From Microbacterium sp. BR1 (GTDB taxonomy: Bacteria; Actinomycetota; Actinomycetes; Actinomycetales; Microbacteriaceae), in the NCBI RefSeq assembly GCF_002812725.1, contig NZ_NMUN01000004.1, positions 744,001-808,000 of the forward strand: 64,000 bases of DNA. The letters run 5' to 3'. A program made the position numbers and the translations under genes. Position 1 is the stretch's first letter. Each line of letters begins with the position of its first letter. The notes under the pieces are model-generated. The model searched no databases and had not been told where the DNA came from. It saw only the letters and a program-made list of their open reading frames with translations. Shown piece by piece: positions 42,941-52,784 of the stretch.

Positions 42941-43335
42941 TGTGCTTCTCCTTCCGGCGCCGCAGCGCGCGTTCGTGCTTCGATTCTCGGTCCTTGAATG
43001 GTCGCGTACGCCCACATGCCGCCGAAGATCAGGGCGATCAGCAGCATGGCGGGCACCAGGAACGCCGACAGCGCGACGATGACCTGCAGCACCCACCCCG
43101 TGGCGATGCCCGCAGGTTTGTGGACGAATCCGGCGGTCGCGACCATCGCGACCGCGACGACGACCCCCGCGACGATGCCCACCCAGTCGGGTATTCCCGC
43201 CGGCAGCACCTTGAGGCCGAAGATCACGAGACCGCCGAGAAAGACGATGATGGCTTCGAACCCGAGCACGATCGACGCGAGCTGCGCGGTCAGGCTGCGC
43301 TTGCGGCGCGGGCGGCGTTCGCGAGCTGCATTCAC
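42937..43335 (-). CDS. DUF4233 membrane protein
   Basis: 132 residues with four membrane helices after a basic N-terminus (RRPRRKRSLTAQLASIVLGFEAI). This small family is regularly found between folC and ndk in actinobacteria; the role is unknown. It overlaps both neighbours by 4 bases. Confidence 0.9.
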   Translation of the reverse strand: MNAARERRPRRKRSLTAQLASIVLGFEAIIVFLGGLVIFGLKVLPAGIPDWVGIVAGVVVAVAMVATAGFVHKPAGIATGWVLQVIVALSAFLVPAMLLIALIFGGMWAYATIQGPRIEARTRAAAPEGEAQ

Positions 43336-44729
43336 GACGTGCCCCCGGACTTCCAGCCCTCGCTCGAGGACAGGGCTACGGCTTCACCCGCGAGCACGAC
43401 GGACCCTGCGATCACGACGGCGCGACGAGCGGATTCTCCGGCCCAGGCGCGCGCGGACTCCGCCGCGTCGTCGAGGTTCGGGTGCACGCTCGCGTGCAGG
43501 CCCGCCGCCTCGACGATGTCGGCGAGTGCGTCGGGGCTGTCGGCCCGGTCGGAATCGGGTGCCGTCACGAAGACCTCGGTCGCGATGGGCGCGAGGGCCG
43601 CCACGATGCCCGCGGCATCCTTGTCGCCGAGGACACCGAGGACGACGCCCCACTCGTCGAAGTCGAACGAGGCGCGCAGGGCGTCGGCCAGGGCGCGCGC
43701 GCCGTGGGGGTTGTGGGCCGCATCGACCAGCACGGTCGGGTTCGTGCCGACCAGTTGCAGACGTCCGGGCGAGGTCACGGCGCCGAGGCCATCCGCCAGG
43801 ATGTCCCCCGCAATCGCCTGCGTGGCGCCACCGATGAGCGACTCCACCGCCGCGATGGCCAGGGTGGCATTCGCGCCCTGGTGAACGCCGTACAGGGGCA
43901 GGTATTCGTCGTCGTACGTGCCGACGAGCCCACGCACCGAGATCAGCTGCCCGCCGACCGCCAGCCGGTCGGAGGTCAGCGCGAAGTCCTCTCCCTCGAA
44001 GGCGATCGTCGCGCCGCGCGCGGCGGCCGCGGCCCGCAGCACCGCAACGGCCTCGGCGGGCTGGCGGGCAGACACGACCGCAGCGCCATCCTTGATGATC
44101 CCGGACTTGACCTCAGCGATCTTCGCGATCGTGTCGCCGAGCCGATCGGCGTGGTCGAGCGCGATCGGCGCGAACACCGCGACGTCCCCGTCCGCCGTGT
44201 TCGTGGAGTCCCACGACCCGCCCATCCCGACCTCGAGCACCAGCACGTCGATCGGGGCGTCGGCGAACGCGACGAAGGCCAGTGCGGTCAGCAACTCGAA
44301 GAACGTCAGGGGCTCTTCGCCCGCCTCGATGAGCTCCGCGTCCACCAGCCCGACGAACGGGGTCATCTCGTCCCAGGCGTCCGCCACCGCGGCGTCGGGC
44401 ACCGGGAACCCGTCGATCATGATGCGTTCCGTGAAGCGCTCGAGGTGCGGGCTCGTGAAAAGTCCCGTGCGCAGCCCGTGGGCGCGCAGCAGGCTCTCGA
44501 TGATGCGGCTCGTGCTCGTCTTGCCGTTGGTGCCCGTGACGTGCACGACACGATAGGTGCGTTGCGGGTCGCCCAGGTAGTCGAGCAGGCGCGCTGTGCG
44601 CTCCTTGCGCGGCTGCACCCACCGCTCCCCCGCGCGCGCGAGCAGAGCCGAGTACACGGCATCCGCTCGTTCGACGTCCTCCGGCGTGCTCTCCACGGGT
44701 CCGTTGTCGTCGCTCTGGATCTCGCTCAT
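43332..44729 (-). CDS. folC: Bifunctional folylpolyglutamate synthase / dihydrofolate synthase
   Basis: 465 residues of the Mur ligase-like family, adding glutamate to dihydropteroate and folates. Motifs are the ATP loop [36 protein letters not shown] and the C-terminal [11 protein letters not shown]. Overlaps with ileS and DUF4233 by 4 bases each. Confidence 0.96.
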   Translation of the reverse strand: MSEIQSDDNGPVESTPEDVERADAVYSALLARAGERWVQPRKERTARLLDYLGDPQRTYRVVHVTGTNGKTSTSRIIESLLRAHGLRTGLFTSPHLERFTERIMIDGFPVPDAAVADAWDEMTPFVGLVDAELIEAGEEPLTFFELLTALAFVAFADAPIDVLVLEVGMGGSWDSTNTADGDVAVFAPIALDHADRLGDTIAKIAEVKSGIIKDGAAVVSARQPAEAVAVLRAAAAARGATIAFEGEDFALTSDRLAVGGQLISVRGLVGTYDDEYLPLYGVHQGANATLAIAAVESLIGGATQAIAGDILADGLGAVTSPGRLQLVGTNPTVLVDAAHNPHGARALADALRASFDFDEWGVVLGVLGDKDAAGIVAALAPIATEVFVTAPDSDRADSPDALADIVEAAGLHASVHPNLDDAAESARAWAGESARRAVVIAGSVVLAGEAVALSSSEGWKSGGTS

Positions 44730-47700
44730 GCGCGTCCCTCCGCTCGGGTCACGGCCACGGTGAATGCTCCGGCGTTCGCGAACGCGCCCGCCGCGAAGGA
44801 TGCCTTGTGCTCCGCCTTCGCCTTGTCGGTTCGAGGATTGTCGCCCGCGAAGCTACGCGTCGAGCCGCGGAGGGTCTCGCCCTTCGTGCCGAGCAGGTAC
44901 TCGACCGCGAGGGTCTCGCCCGCGACATCCGCGGTCTCGAAGCCCTCCGAGACGGCCTGCGCGTCCGCCTCGTCTTCGAAGGTGACGATGAGGTGGATGC
45001 GGTCGCTCACGTCGAACCCCGCAGCCTTTCGCGTGTCCTGCACCGCACGGATGACGTCGCGCGCCAGGCCCTCGGCCTCGAGGTCGGGCGTCGTCGTGGT
45101 GTCGAGCAGCACGAAACCACCGGCGGGGAGCAGCGCAAGCGCCTCCCCCTCGGGACGGCCCGTGGTCTCGAGCGCGAGGTCGTACTCCCCCGGTTCCAGG
45201 GCGATTCCGCCCGCGACGACGGCACCACCCGTCTCCGACCAATCGCCCGAACGCGCGGCCTGGATGGCACGCTGCACGTCCTTGCCGATGCGCGGGCCCG
45301 CCGCCCGGGCGTTGACGGTCAGGCGGTGCGTGATCCCGTAGCTCGCGGCCGTATCGGCCTCGAGCTCGATCAGCTCGACGGACTTGACGTTGAGCTCGTC
45401 GCGCAGGATCTCGTCGAACTGCGCGAGACCGACGGCATCCGTCACCACGACCGTCAGACGCGCGAGCGGCAGACGCACGCGCTTGCCCTCGCGTTTGCGT
45501 AGCGCGTTGGCGACACTCGAAACCTCGCGCACCGCATCCATCGCCGTCCGGATGTCGGGGGCTTGCGGGAACGCCTCGGCGTCGGGCCAGTCCTGCAGGT
45601 GGACGCTCCGCCCACCTGTCAGTCCCTGCCACACGCGCTCGCTGACGAGCGGGATGAGCGGTGCGGCGACCCGTGTGAGGGTCTCGAGCACGGTGTATAG
45701 CGTGTCGAACGCCTCGCGGCTGGCCGGGTCGTCGGTGACCCCCACCCAGAACCGATCGCGCGAGCGCCGGATGTACCAGTTGGTCAGCACCTCGGCGAAG
45801 TCGCGCAGGCGCGCGGCGGCCGTCGTCGAGTCGAGCCCCTCGAGGTCCGTCGCGACATCGCGGACGAGCTCGCCGAGCAGCGCCAGGATGTAACGGTCGA
45901 GCACGTCGGTCGAGTCGGTGCGCCACGAGGCCGTGTAGCCCGCGGCATCGGTTTCGCCGTCCGTTCCCGAACCACCGGCGAAAGCGGCATTCGCGCCACC
46001 AGCGAAAGCGGCATTGGCATACGTCGAGAAGAAGTACCACGAGCTCCACAGCGGCAGCAGGAACTCGCGCACACCCGAGCGGATGCCCTCTTCGGTGACG
46101 ACCAGGTTGCCGCCCCGCAGCACCGAGCTCGACATCAGGAACCAGCGCATGGCGTCGGATCCGTCGCGGTCGAGCACCTCCGAGACATCCGGGTAGTTGC
46201 GCAGCGACTTCGACATCTTCTGCCCGTCGCTGCCCAACACGATGCCGTGGGCCGAGACCGCCTTGAACGCGGGGCGATCGAACAGCGCGCCGGACAGCAC
46301 GTGCATGACATAGAACCAACCGCGGGTCTGCCCGATGTACTCGACGATGAAGTCGGCGGGCGAATGCGAGTCGAACCAGTCGCGGTTCTCGAACGGGTAG
46401 TGCACCTGCGCGAACGGCATCGAGCCCGAGTCGAACCAGACGTCGAGGACGTCCTCGATACGGCGCATGGTGCTCTGTCCGGTCGGGTCGTCGGGGTTCG
46501 GGCGGGTCAGCTCGTCGATGAAAGGACGGTGCAGATCGACTTCACCGGAATCGTTGCGTGGCAGGCGGCCGAAGTCACGCTCGATCTCTTCGAGCGAGCC
46601 GTACGCGTCGACGCGCGGGTGCTCGGGGTCGTCGCTCTTCCAGATCGGGATCGGCGAACCCCAATACCGGTTGCGGCTGATCGACCAGTCGCGCGCGCCC
46701 TCGACCCACTTGCCGAACTGGCCGTGCTTGACGTTCTCGGGCACCCAGGTGATGTCTTCGTTCAGCTCGACCAGGCGGTCGCGGAACTCGGTGACGCGCA
46801 CGAACCAGCTCGACACGGCCTTGTAGATGAGGGGGTTCCGGCAGCGCCAGCAGTGCGGGTACGAGTGCTCGTAGCTCGCCTCGCGCACGAGCCGCCCGGC
46901 CTGGCGCAGCAGGCGGATGAGCGGGGTGTTGGCGTCCATCCACAGGTCGCCCGCGACATCCGTCACGGCGGGAAGGAACCGTCCGCCGTCGTCGAGGCTC
47001 AGGATCGTCGGGATGCCGGCGGCCTCGCTGACCCGCTGGTCGTCCTCACCGTAGGCCGGGGCCTGGTGGACGATGCCGGTTCCGTCGGTCGTCGTGACGT
47101 AGTCGTCGACGAGGATGCGCCACGCGTTCTGCGTGCCCCACACCTCGGCGTCGGCGTAGTAGTCGAAGAGGCGGTCGTATGAGACATCCGCCAGCTCGGC
47201 GCCCGCGACCTCGCGCTCGACGGCCTCCGAGGCAGCGGCGGCGTTCTCGTAGCCGAGGTCCTTCGCGTAGTTGCCGAGCAGGTCCGCCGCCAACAGGTAG
47301 CGGTGCGCGGACGCCTCGATCGGGTCATCCGACGCGCCATCCGGCGTCCGGTGTACGTCCGCGGCGCCCGACGGGCCGGCGGGCAGCACGACGTAGCGGA
47401 TGTCGGGGCCCACGGCGAGCGCCATGTTGGTCGGCAGCGTCCAGGGCGTGGTGGTCCAGGCGAGCGCGCGCACGCCGGTCAGCCCGAGCGCCTCGGCCTT
47501 CAGCCCGACGAGCGGGAACGTGACGGTGACGGACGGGTCCTGACGCATCCGGTACACGTCGTCGTCCATGCGCAGCTCGTGCGTCGACAACGGCGTCTCG
47601 TCGCGCCAGCAGTACGGCAGCACGCGGTAGCCCTCGTAGGCGAGACCCTTGTCGTACAGCGTCTTGAAGGCCCAGAGCACGCTCTCCATGTAGGTCGTGT

Positions 47701-48187
47701 CGAGCGTCTTGTAGCCGTTGTCGAAGTCGACCCAGCGGGCCTGGCGGGTGACGTAGTCCTGCCACTCGCGGGTGTAGGCCAGCACCGACTCGCGCGCCTT
47801 GGCGTTGAAGGTGTCGATGCCCATGGCCTCGATCTGCGCCTTCTCGGTGATGCCGAGCTGCTTCATCGCCTCGAGCTCGGCGGGAAGGCCGTGCGTGTCC
47901 CAGCCGAAGACGCGGTCGACCTTCTTGCCCCGCATGGTCTGGAAGCGCGGGAAGAGGTCCTTCGCGTATCCCGTGAGCAGGTGGCCGTAGTGCGGCAGAC
48001 CGTTGGCGAACGGCGGGCCGTCGTAGAACACCCACTCTTCGCTGCCGTCGCGCTGGGCGATGCTCGCGCGGAACGTGTCGTCGTCGCGCCAGAAGTCGAG
48101 CACCTCGCGCTCGATCTCGGGAAAGCGGGGGCTCGCGGGGACCGCATCGGCGGCGGGTCCGAACGCTGAGGGCTGGGGGTAGGTCAT
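44726..48187 (-). CDS. ileS: Isoleucyl-tRNA synthetase, type 2 (eukaryote-like)
   Basis: 1153 residues charging tRNA-Ile. The HIGH motif appears as PHYGHLL and the KMSKS loop as [10 protein letters not shown]. The editing domain ([14 protein letters not shown]) is present. Length and the PHYGH form fit the type 2 enzyme, which elsewhere is naturally less sensitive to mupirocin. An in-frame 24-base duplication gives ANAAFAGG twice (DNA 45971-46018) within the region after KMSKS, probably a surface loop. The start ATG lies just after a T-box leader. Confidence 0.97.
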   Translation of the reverse strand: MTYPQPSAFGPAADAVPASPRFPEIEREVLDFWRDDDTFRASIAQRDGSEEWVFYDGPPFANGLPHYGHLLTGYAKDLFPRFQTMRGKKVDRVFGWDTHGLPAELEAMKQLGITEKAQIEAMGIDTFNAKARESVLAYTREWQDYVTRQARWVDFDNGYKTLDTTYMESVLWAFKTLYDKGLAYEGYRVLPYCWRDETPLSTHELRMDDDVYRMRQDPSVTVTFPLVGLKAEALGLTGVRALAWTTTPWTLPTNMALAVGPDIRYVVLPAGPSGAADVHRTPDGASDDPIEASAHRYLLAADLLGNYAKDLGYENAAAASEAVEREVAGAELADVSYDRLFDYYADAEVWGTQNAWRILVDDYVTTTDGTGIVHQAPAYGEDDQRVSEAAGIPTILSLDDGGRFLPAVTDVAGDLWMDANTPLIRLLRQAGRLVREASYEHSYPHCWRCRNPLIYKAVSSWFVRVTEFRDRLVELNEDITWVPENVKHGQFGKWVEGARDWSISRNRYWGSPIPIWKSDDPEHPRVDAYGSLEEIERDFGRLPRNDSGEVDLHRPFIDELTRPNPDDPTGQSTMRRIEDVLDVWFDSGSMPFAQVHYPFENRDWFDSHSPADFIVEYIGQTRGWFYVMHVLSGALFDRPAFKAVSAHGIVLGSDGQKMSKSLRNYPDVSEVLDRDGSDAMRWFLMSSSVLRGGNLVVTEEGIRSGVREFLLPLWSSWYFFSTYANAAFAGGANAAFAGGSGTDGETDAAGYTASWRTDSTDVLDRYILALLGELVRDVATDLEGLDSTTAAARLRDFAEVLTNWYIRRSRDRFWVGVTDDPASREAFDTLYTVLETLTRVAAPLIPLVSERVWQGLTGGRSVHLQDWPDAEAFPQAPDIRTAMDAVREVSSVANALRKREGKRVRLPLARLTVVVTDAVGLAQFDEILRDELNVKSVELIELEADTAASYGITHRLTVNARAAGPRIGKDVQRAIQAARSGDWSETGGAVVAGGIALEPGEYDLALETTGRPEGEALALLPAGGFVLLDTTTTPDLEAEGLARDVIRAVQDTRKAAGFDVSDRIHLIVTFEDEADAQAVSEGFETADVAGETLAVEYLLGTKGETLRGSTRSFAGDNPRTDKAKAEHKASFAAGAFANAGAFTVAVTRAEGRA
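45971..46018 (-). repeat. In-frame 24-bp tandem duplication inside ileS
   Basis: Two adjacent 24-base units (45971-45994 and 45995-46018) differ at only a few positions, each encoding ANAAFAGG. Confidence 0.8.
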
Positions 48188-48189
48188 GG

Positions 48190-48430
48190 CTTCTCGCAGG
48201 TGCTGTCGTGTGCTTCCTGCCGGGACGACCCTCTGGGTTCACATCTGTGACGAGATCTGATCCGGACGAGCCGCGGTACCACCCTGCTTGCCGCTATGCG
48301 CAGCCACTTTCACAGCGGCTGTGACGGGCCTGCCCCGCTCGGTTCTAGTGAGGACCCGACTTGACGCCGGGGACCCGTTCTTCCGAGAGCTCCCCGGTGA
48401 TGGCCGGATCGATGCTCGTGGGTTCAGTCT
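48190..48430 (-). promoter_or_regulatory. T-box leader of ileS
   Basis: The T-box sequence AGGGTGGTACCGCGG is on the minus strand at 48285-48271, the part that pairs with the uncharged tRNA acceptor end. Upstream, stem I contains CCATCACCGGGGAGC, with the Ile codon ATC at 48401-48399 as likely specifier. The short stem I and the absence of a terminator before the ATG fit the actinobacterial type that controls translation initiation. Uncharged tRNA-Ile would turn on synthesis. Confidence 0.9.
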
Positions 48431-48780
48431 AACGGGCCTCGGCATCCTGGGTTCGGCCATGAGGTGAACATCCGGGAGGATCCGTGGGGCAGAGCCCGCC
48501 GCATCGCGCGTGGCATCGCGGCTATGCGGGGGAAGCCGCACGGTCGTGCGTCGACTGGGCTTTCGCGACACCCGGACCTCGCGTCGATGAACGTCGCGAT
48601 CCGACTCGGGATAACCGTGCGCCGCCGCTTCGTCGTCCGCTCGCACGGAATCGACATGCCGCACCTGGCGTTCGCCGTGTCGCGTTCGTCGTGGTTCGCC
48701 GGAAGGCGGCGCCCGCGGGACGACACCGCGGGCCGCGTATGGGTCGGGTGCTCCGCGTCGTGCTCGACGCGTCCGGCCCC
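48431..48780. other. Gene-free region between the ileS leader and the DUF559 gene
   Basis: About 350 bases. A GTG frame at 48464-48931 starts near GGGAGG-like sequence but runs antisense into the DUF559 gene and shows no family features. The ileS promoter should lie at its left side. It could contain a decayed gene, but I cannot support one. Confidence 0.4.
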
Positions 48781-49563
48781 TCACGCCAGATGCAGCCGCT
48801 GGGCCACGGCGCGCATGATGAGGTCCTGCACCTCGTGCCACCGGTCGATGACCTGCCCGTACCCGACGCGGATCACGTGGTACCCGAGCAGGCGCAACGC
48901 GGCATCGTGGGCGATGTCCTCCTCCCGCTGAACCCCGACATGATGCCCGCCGTCGATCTGCAGCACGAGCCGGTCCCCGATCAGCAGGTCGACGCGGTGG
49001 CCCGCGATCCAGGTCTGCCGCCGCAAGGGAAGGCGCAGCCACCGCAGACGGGGCACGACGAAGGTCTCGAGCCCCGAATCCGACCATGGGCTCGCCAACT
49101 CCAGCATTTCGCGAGCGGCGGCGGGCAGAGCCATCCGTCTGAGCGCTTCGGGTTCGACGCGTTGCTGACGCAGCGCCGATTCCCAGACCGCAAGCGCCGC
49201 TTCGCGAGGTTGACAGGCCGCGACGATCGCGAGCACGTTTTCGATCGGGTCGACGAGCGCATCCGGATGCCTCGGCACCAGCGCCTTGTGCCAGTGCACG
49301 GTGGCGCCCGGGATGTCGATCCGTCCGGCATGCTGAGGCGCGGCGACATGGGGCTGCTTCTCATCCAGAACCCACAAGCCGAGTCTTCGAGCAGCGGTCA
49401 CGCAGGTGAGAACGACTCCGCGTCGCGCCGCCGCAATCAGCATCGGATCCGCCCCAGGCGCCGCGACCCAGCCCCTGCGCACTCGCTCGATATGCCCCGC
49501 TCCGAGCGCGCAACGCAGGACGTGATCGCTGACGCCGAGCTCGCGCAGCGCGCGCACCCGCAT
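48781..49563 (-). CDS. DUF559 (Vsr-like) endonuclease-domain protein with AbiEi-like N-terminus
   Basis: 260 residues. The N-terminal 70 residues are helical and resemble the winged-helix part of AbiEi-type antitoxins (LRELGVSDHVLRCAL, RVRRGWVA). The C-terminus has a DUF559 domain: GHRVDLLIGDRLVLQIDGGHHV then DAALRLLGYHVIRVGYGQVI, with the Asp and Gln-Ile-Asp acidic residues of PD-(D/E)XK/Vsr-type nucleases. The ATG at 49563 has GGAGG five bases upstream; the frame is open further back but not coding-like. Such genes are common and unlinked in actinobacteria; a defence or repair role is inferred only. Confidence 0.85.
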   Translation of the reverse strand: MRVRALRELGVSDHVLRCALGAGHIERVRRGWVAAPGADPMLIAAARRGVVLTCVTAARRLGLWVLDEKQPHVAAPQHAGRIDIPGATVHWHKALVPRHPDALVDPIENVLAIVAACQPREAALAVWESALRQQRVEPEALRRMALPAAAREMLELASPWSDSGLETFVVPRLRWLRLPLRRQTWIAGHRVDLLIGDRLVLQIDGGHHVGVQREEDIAHDAALRLLGYHVIRVGYGQVIDRWHEVQDLIMRAVAQRLHLA

Positions 49564-49922
49564 CACGCCTCCACGCGCCCGAACCTGGTCCGCCACACCC
49601 ACCCGTCGAGTTTGATGCGCCGCCGCAGAACCCCACATGGTGTTTGCGCGCTTTCGCGCGCGGCGCCACACCACGTCGCATTGTGGAGGAGGTGTTGCGG
49701 GGACCACCTTGGCCTCCGTTTCGGAGGAGATCTCGCGTTCGGAGGATGGAATCGGCGGGAAGCATCCTCCGCAACCGGGATCTCCTCCCATGTCGGGCGG
49801 GGCGGGGTCGAGGCTGATATGGGACCGACCGGATGCCTGAGCCGCGGGCCGCGCGATAAACTCGCCGGACATCCCACACTCAGGCACGCACACACCGTGC
49901 CGCACATATCGAGGAGACACCC
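49564..49922. other. Divergent intergenic region between DUF559 gene and valS
   Basis: About 360 bases with promoters for both genes expected. GATAAACT near 49855 is a possible -10 for valS. No T-box sequence is present, unlike ileS. GAGGAGACACCC precedes the valS ATG. A GGAGG-rich stretch at 49690-49745 can fold, but no RNA family is recognised. Confidence 0.45.
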
Positions 49923-52490
49923 ATGGCCGAAGTACCCGACAAGCCGGCTCTCGAGGGCCTCGAAAACAAGTGGGATGCCGCGTGGAGCGAACGGGGCACG
50001 TACCTCTTCGATCGCGCAGCGGCCGAGGCATCCGGTCGCCAGGGCGTCTACAGCGTCGACACTCCCCCGCCGACAGCGAGCGGGAGCCTGCACATCGGGC
50101 ACGTGTTCAGCTACACGCACACCGACGTCAAGGTCCGGTTCGAGCGGATGCGCGGCAAGACCGTGTTCTACCCCATGGGCTGGGACGACAACGGTCTGCC
50201 CACCGAGCGACGCGTGCAGAACTACTACGGCGTTCGCTGCGACCCCACCCTGCCGTACGACGCCGACTTCACGCCCCCGTTCGAGGGCGGCGACAACAAG
50301 TCGAGCAAGGCAGCGGACCAGATCCCGGTGAGCCGCCGCAACTTCATCGAGCTGTGCGAGCGCCTCACGGTCGAGGACGAGAAGGCGTTCGAGGACCTCT
50401 GGCGCAGCCTCGGCCTGAGCGTCGACTGGACCCAGACCTACCGCACGATCTCGGATGACACGATCCGCACCAGCCAGCTCGCGTTCCTGAAGAACCTCGA
50501 GCGCGGCGAGGCGTACCGTGCCCTCGCCCCGACGCTGTGGGATGTCGACTTCCGGTCGGCGATCGCACAGGCCGAGCTCGAAGACCGCGATCAGCCCGCC
50601 GCGTACCATCGCCTCGCGTTCCACAAGCCCGACGGCGACGACGTCTTCATCGAGACCACGCGCCCCGAACTGCTGGCCGCGTGCGTCGCGCTCGTGGCGC
50701 ACCCGGATGACGAGCGCTACCAGCCCCTGTTCGGCACGACCGTCACGAGCCCGCTGTTCGGCGTCGAGGTTCCGGTGCTCGCGCATCCGCTCGCCCAGCA
50801 GGACAAGGGCTCGGGCATCGCCATGATCTGTACGTTCGGCGACGTGACCGACATCATCTGGTGGCGCGAACTCGACCTGCCCAACCGCACGATCATCGGG
50901 CGCGACGGACGCATCATCGCCGAGGCGCCCGACGCGCTGACGACGGATGCCGCGAAAGCCGCGTATGCGGAGCTCGCCGGCAAGACCGTGTTCAGCGCCA
51001 AGAAGCGCATCGTCGAGCTACTCGCCGAGTCTGGCGAGATGGAGGGCGACCCGAAGCCCTTCACGCACGCCGTGAAGTTCTTCGAGAAGGGCGACCGACC
51101 CCTGGAGATCGTCTCGACTCGTCAGTGGTACCTGCGCAACGGTGCCCGCGACGCCGAGCTGCGCGACCGCCTGCTCGCGCTCGGCAACGAGATCTCGTGG
51201 CACCCCGACTTCATGCGGGTGCGCTACGAAAACTGGGTGAACGGGCTCACGGGCGACTGGCTGGTCTCGCGCCAGCGCTTCTTCGGCGTGCCGATCCCCG
51301 TCTGGTACCCGCTCGACGAGAACGGTGAGCGCGACCACGACCGCGTGCTGACGCCGGATGCCTCGCAGCTTCCGGTCGATCCGTCCACCGATGTGCCGCC
51401 CGGGTACACGGCCGACCAGCGCGACGTGCCCGGCGGCTTCACCCCCGAGCTCGACATCTTCGACACCTGGGCGACCTCGTCGCTGACCCCGCAGCTCGCG
51501 GGCGGCTGGGAGCGCGACCCGGAGCTCTGGGACCTCGTCGCACCGTTCGACCTGCGACCCCAGGGGCAGGACATCATCCGCACCTGGCTCTTCTCCACCC
51601 TCCTCCGCAGCGCTCTGCAGGACGACCGTACCCCGTGGACGGATGCGGCGATCTCGGGATTCATCGTCGACCCCGACCGCAAGAAGATGTCGAAGTCGAA
51701 GGGCAACGTCGTCACGCCCGCCGACATCCTCGAGCAGCACGGTTCCGACGCCGTGCGGTACTGGGCGGCGTCGAGCCGCCTCGGCACGGACGCCGCGTTC
51801 GATCCGCAGAACCCGACGCAGATCAAGATCGGCCGACGCCTCGCGATCAAGGTGCTGAACGCCGCGAAGTTCGTGCTCTCGTTCCCGGTGCCCGAAGACG
51901 CCGAGGTCACTCACGCGGTGGACGCTTCGATGCTCGCGAGCCTCGACGGGGTCGTCCGCGACGCGACAAAGGCCCTCGAGGCGTACGACCACGCCCGCGC
52001 GCTCGAGCTCACGGAGGCGTTCTTCTGGACCTTCTGCGACGACTACCTCGAGCTCGTCAAGGAGCGCGCCTACGACCGCACGAACGAGGGCCAGGCATCC
52101 GCTGCGCTTGCCCTGCGCATCGCGCTCGAGACGATGCTCGCCCTTCTCGCGCCCGTGCTCGTGTTCGCGGCCGAAGAGGCATGGTCGTGGTTCCACGACG
52201 ACTCGGTGCACACGAGCGCGTGGCCGACCGTGGTGGGCCGCCCCGGCGACCCCGCCGTGCTGATCGCCGCGAGCGAGGCGCTGATCGGCATCCGGCGCGC
52301 CAAGACCGAGGCGAAGGCCTCGCAGAAGACCCCCGTCGCCCACGCGACGATCGAGGGAACGGATGCGACCGTCGCCGCCCTGCGACTCGTCGAGGGCGAC
52401 CTGCGCGCCGTCGGACGCATCGCAAACATCGAGTTCGTCGTGGGGGAATCCACGCGCGTCTCGTCCATCGAACTGGCACCGGAGGCCTGA
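49923..52490 (+). CDS. valS: Valyl-tRNA synthetase
   Basis: 855 residues charging tRNA-Val. HIGH motif in GSLHIGHVFSYTHTD, the WDDNGLPTERRVQN segment, editing domain ETTRPELLAACVALVAHPDD and KMSKSKGNVV. The anticodon-binding region follows. The C-terminus is short, lacking a long coiled-coil arm. The gene order differs from ileS, and it is transcribed oppositely. It overlaps nothing; a small gene starts one base after its stop. Confidence 0.97.
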   Translation: MAEVPDKPALEGLENKWDAAWSERGTYLFDRAAAEASGRQGVYSVDTPPPTASGSLHIGHVFSYTHTDVKVRFERMRGKTVFYPMGWDDNGLPTERRVQNYYGVRCDPTLPYDADFTPPFEGGDNKSSKAADQIPVSRRNFIELCERLTVEDEKAFEDLWRSLGLSVDWTQTYRTISDDTIRTSQLAFLKNLERGEAYRALAPTLWDVDFRSAIAQAELEDRDQPAAYHRLAFHKPDGDDVFIETTRPELLAACVALVAHPDDERYQPLFGTTVTSPLFGVEVPVLAHPLAQQDKGSGIAMICTFGDVTDIIWWRELDLPNRTIIGRDGRIIAEAPDALTTDAAKAAYAELAGKTVFSAKKRIVELLAESGEMEGDPKPFTHAVKFFEKGDRPLEIVSTRQWYLRNGARDAELRDRLLALGNEISWHPDFMRVRYENWVNGLTGDWLVSRQRFFGVPIPVWYPLDENGERDHDRVLTPDASQLPVDPSTDVPPGYTADQRDVPGGFTPELDIFDTWATSSLTPQLAGGWERDPELWDLVAPFDLRPQGQDIIRTWLFSTLLRSALQDDRTPWTDAAISGFIVDPDRKKMSKSKGNVVTPADILEQHGSDAVRYWAASSRLGTDAAFDPQNPTQIKIGRRLAIKVLNAAKFVLSFPVPEDAEVTHAVDASMLASLDGVVRDATKALEAYDHARALELTEAFFWTFCDDYLELVKERAYDRTNEGQASAALALRIALETMLALLAPVLVFAAEEAWSWFHDDSVHTSAWPTVVGRPGDPAVLIAASEALIGIRRAKTEAKASQKTPVAHATIEGTDATVAALRLVEGDLRAVGRIANIEFVVGESTRVSSIELAPEA

Positions 52491-52491
52491 C

Positions 52492-52740
52492 ATGCAACTC
52501 GGAACCCGCTGGACCGCCGGAGAGCAGCCGCCCGCGGCCGTTCCCGCCGCGCTTCGACCCGCGATCAGCGAGGTCGAAGAGGCGACCCCGGGCGACATGC
52601 CCGGTCAGCCGAAACCGCGCTGGACTCTCACCTGGCTCGAGGGCCGCCCGATCGCCGAGCTCGACACCGGCGTCATCGTCGAGCTGAACGCGGACGGCGA
52701 GGCCATCGTGCGGCACGACCCCGACGACGAGTTCGGCTGA
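52492..52740 (+). CDS. Small conserved protein downstream of valS, unknown function
   Basis: 82 residues. Starts MQLGTRWTAGEQPPAAVP, has PRWTLTWLEGRPIAELDTG, and ends in an acidic DPDDEFG. GGAGG precedes the ATG, and the valS stop is one base away, so the two are cotranscribed. No membrane helix or known motif is seen. Confidence 0.75.
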   Translation: MQLGTRWTAGEQPPAAVPAALRPAISEVEEATPGDMPGQPKPRWTLTWLEGRPIAELDTGVIVELNADGEAIVRHDPDDEFG

Positions 52741-52784
52741 CCCTCGCCGACACCCGGGCGAGGCCTCCGGGATACGCTGGCTAG

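Noticed and set aside
49564-49922. T-box leader for valS
   Set aside because: No AGGGTGGTACCGCGG-type sequence occurs in the region before valS.
48484-50331. 615-residue plus-strand frame across the DUF559 gene and into valS
   Set aside because: Runs antisense through the DUF559 gene and out of frame in valS.
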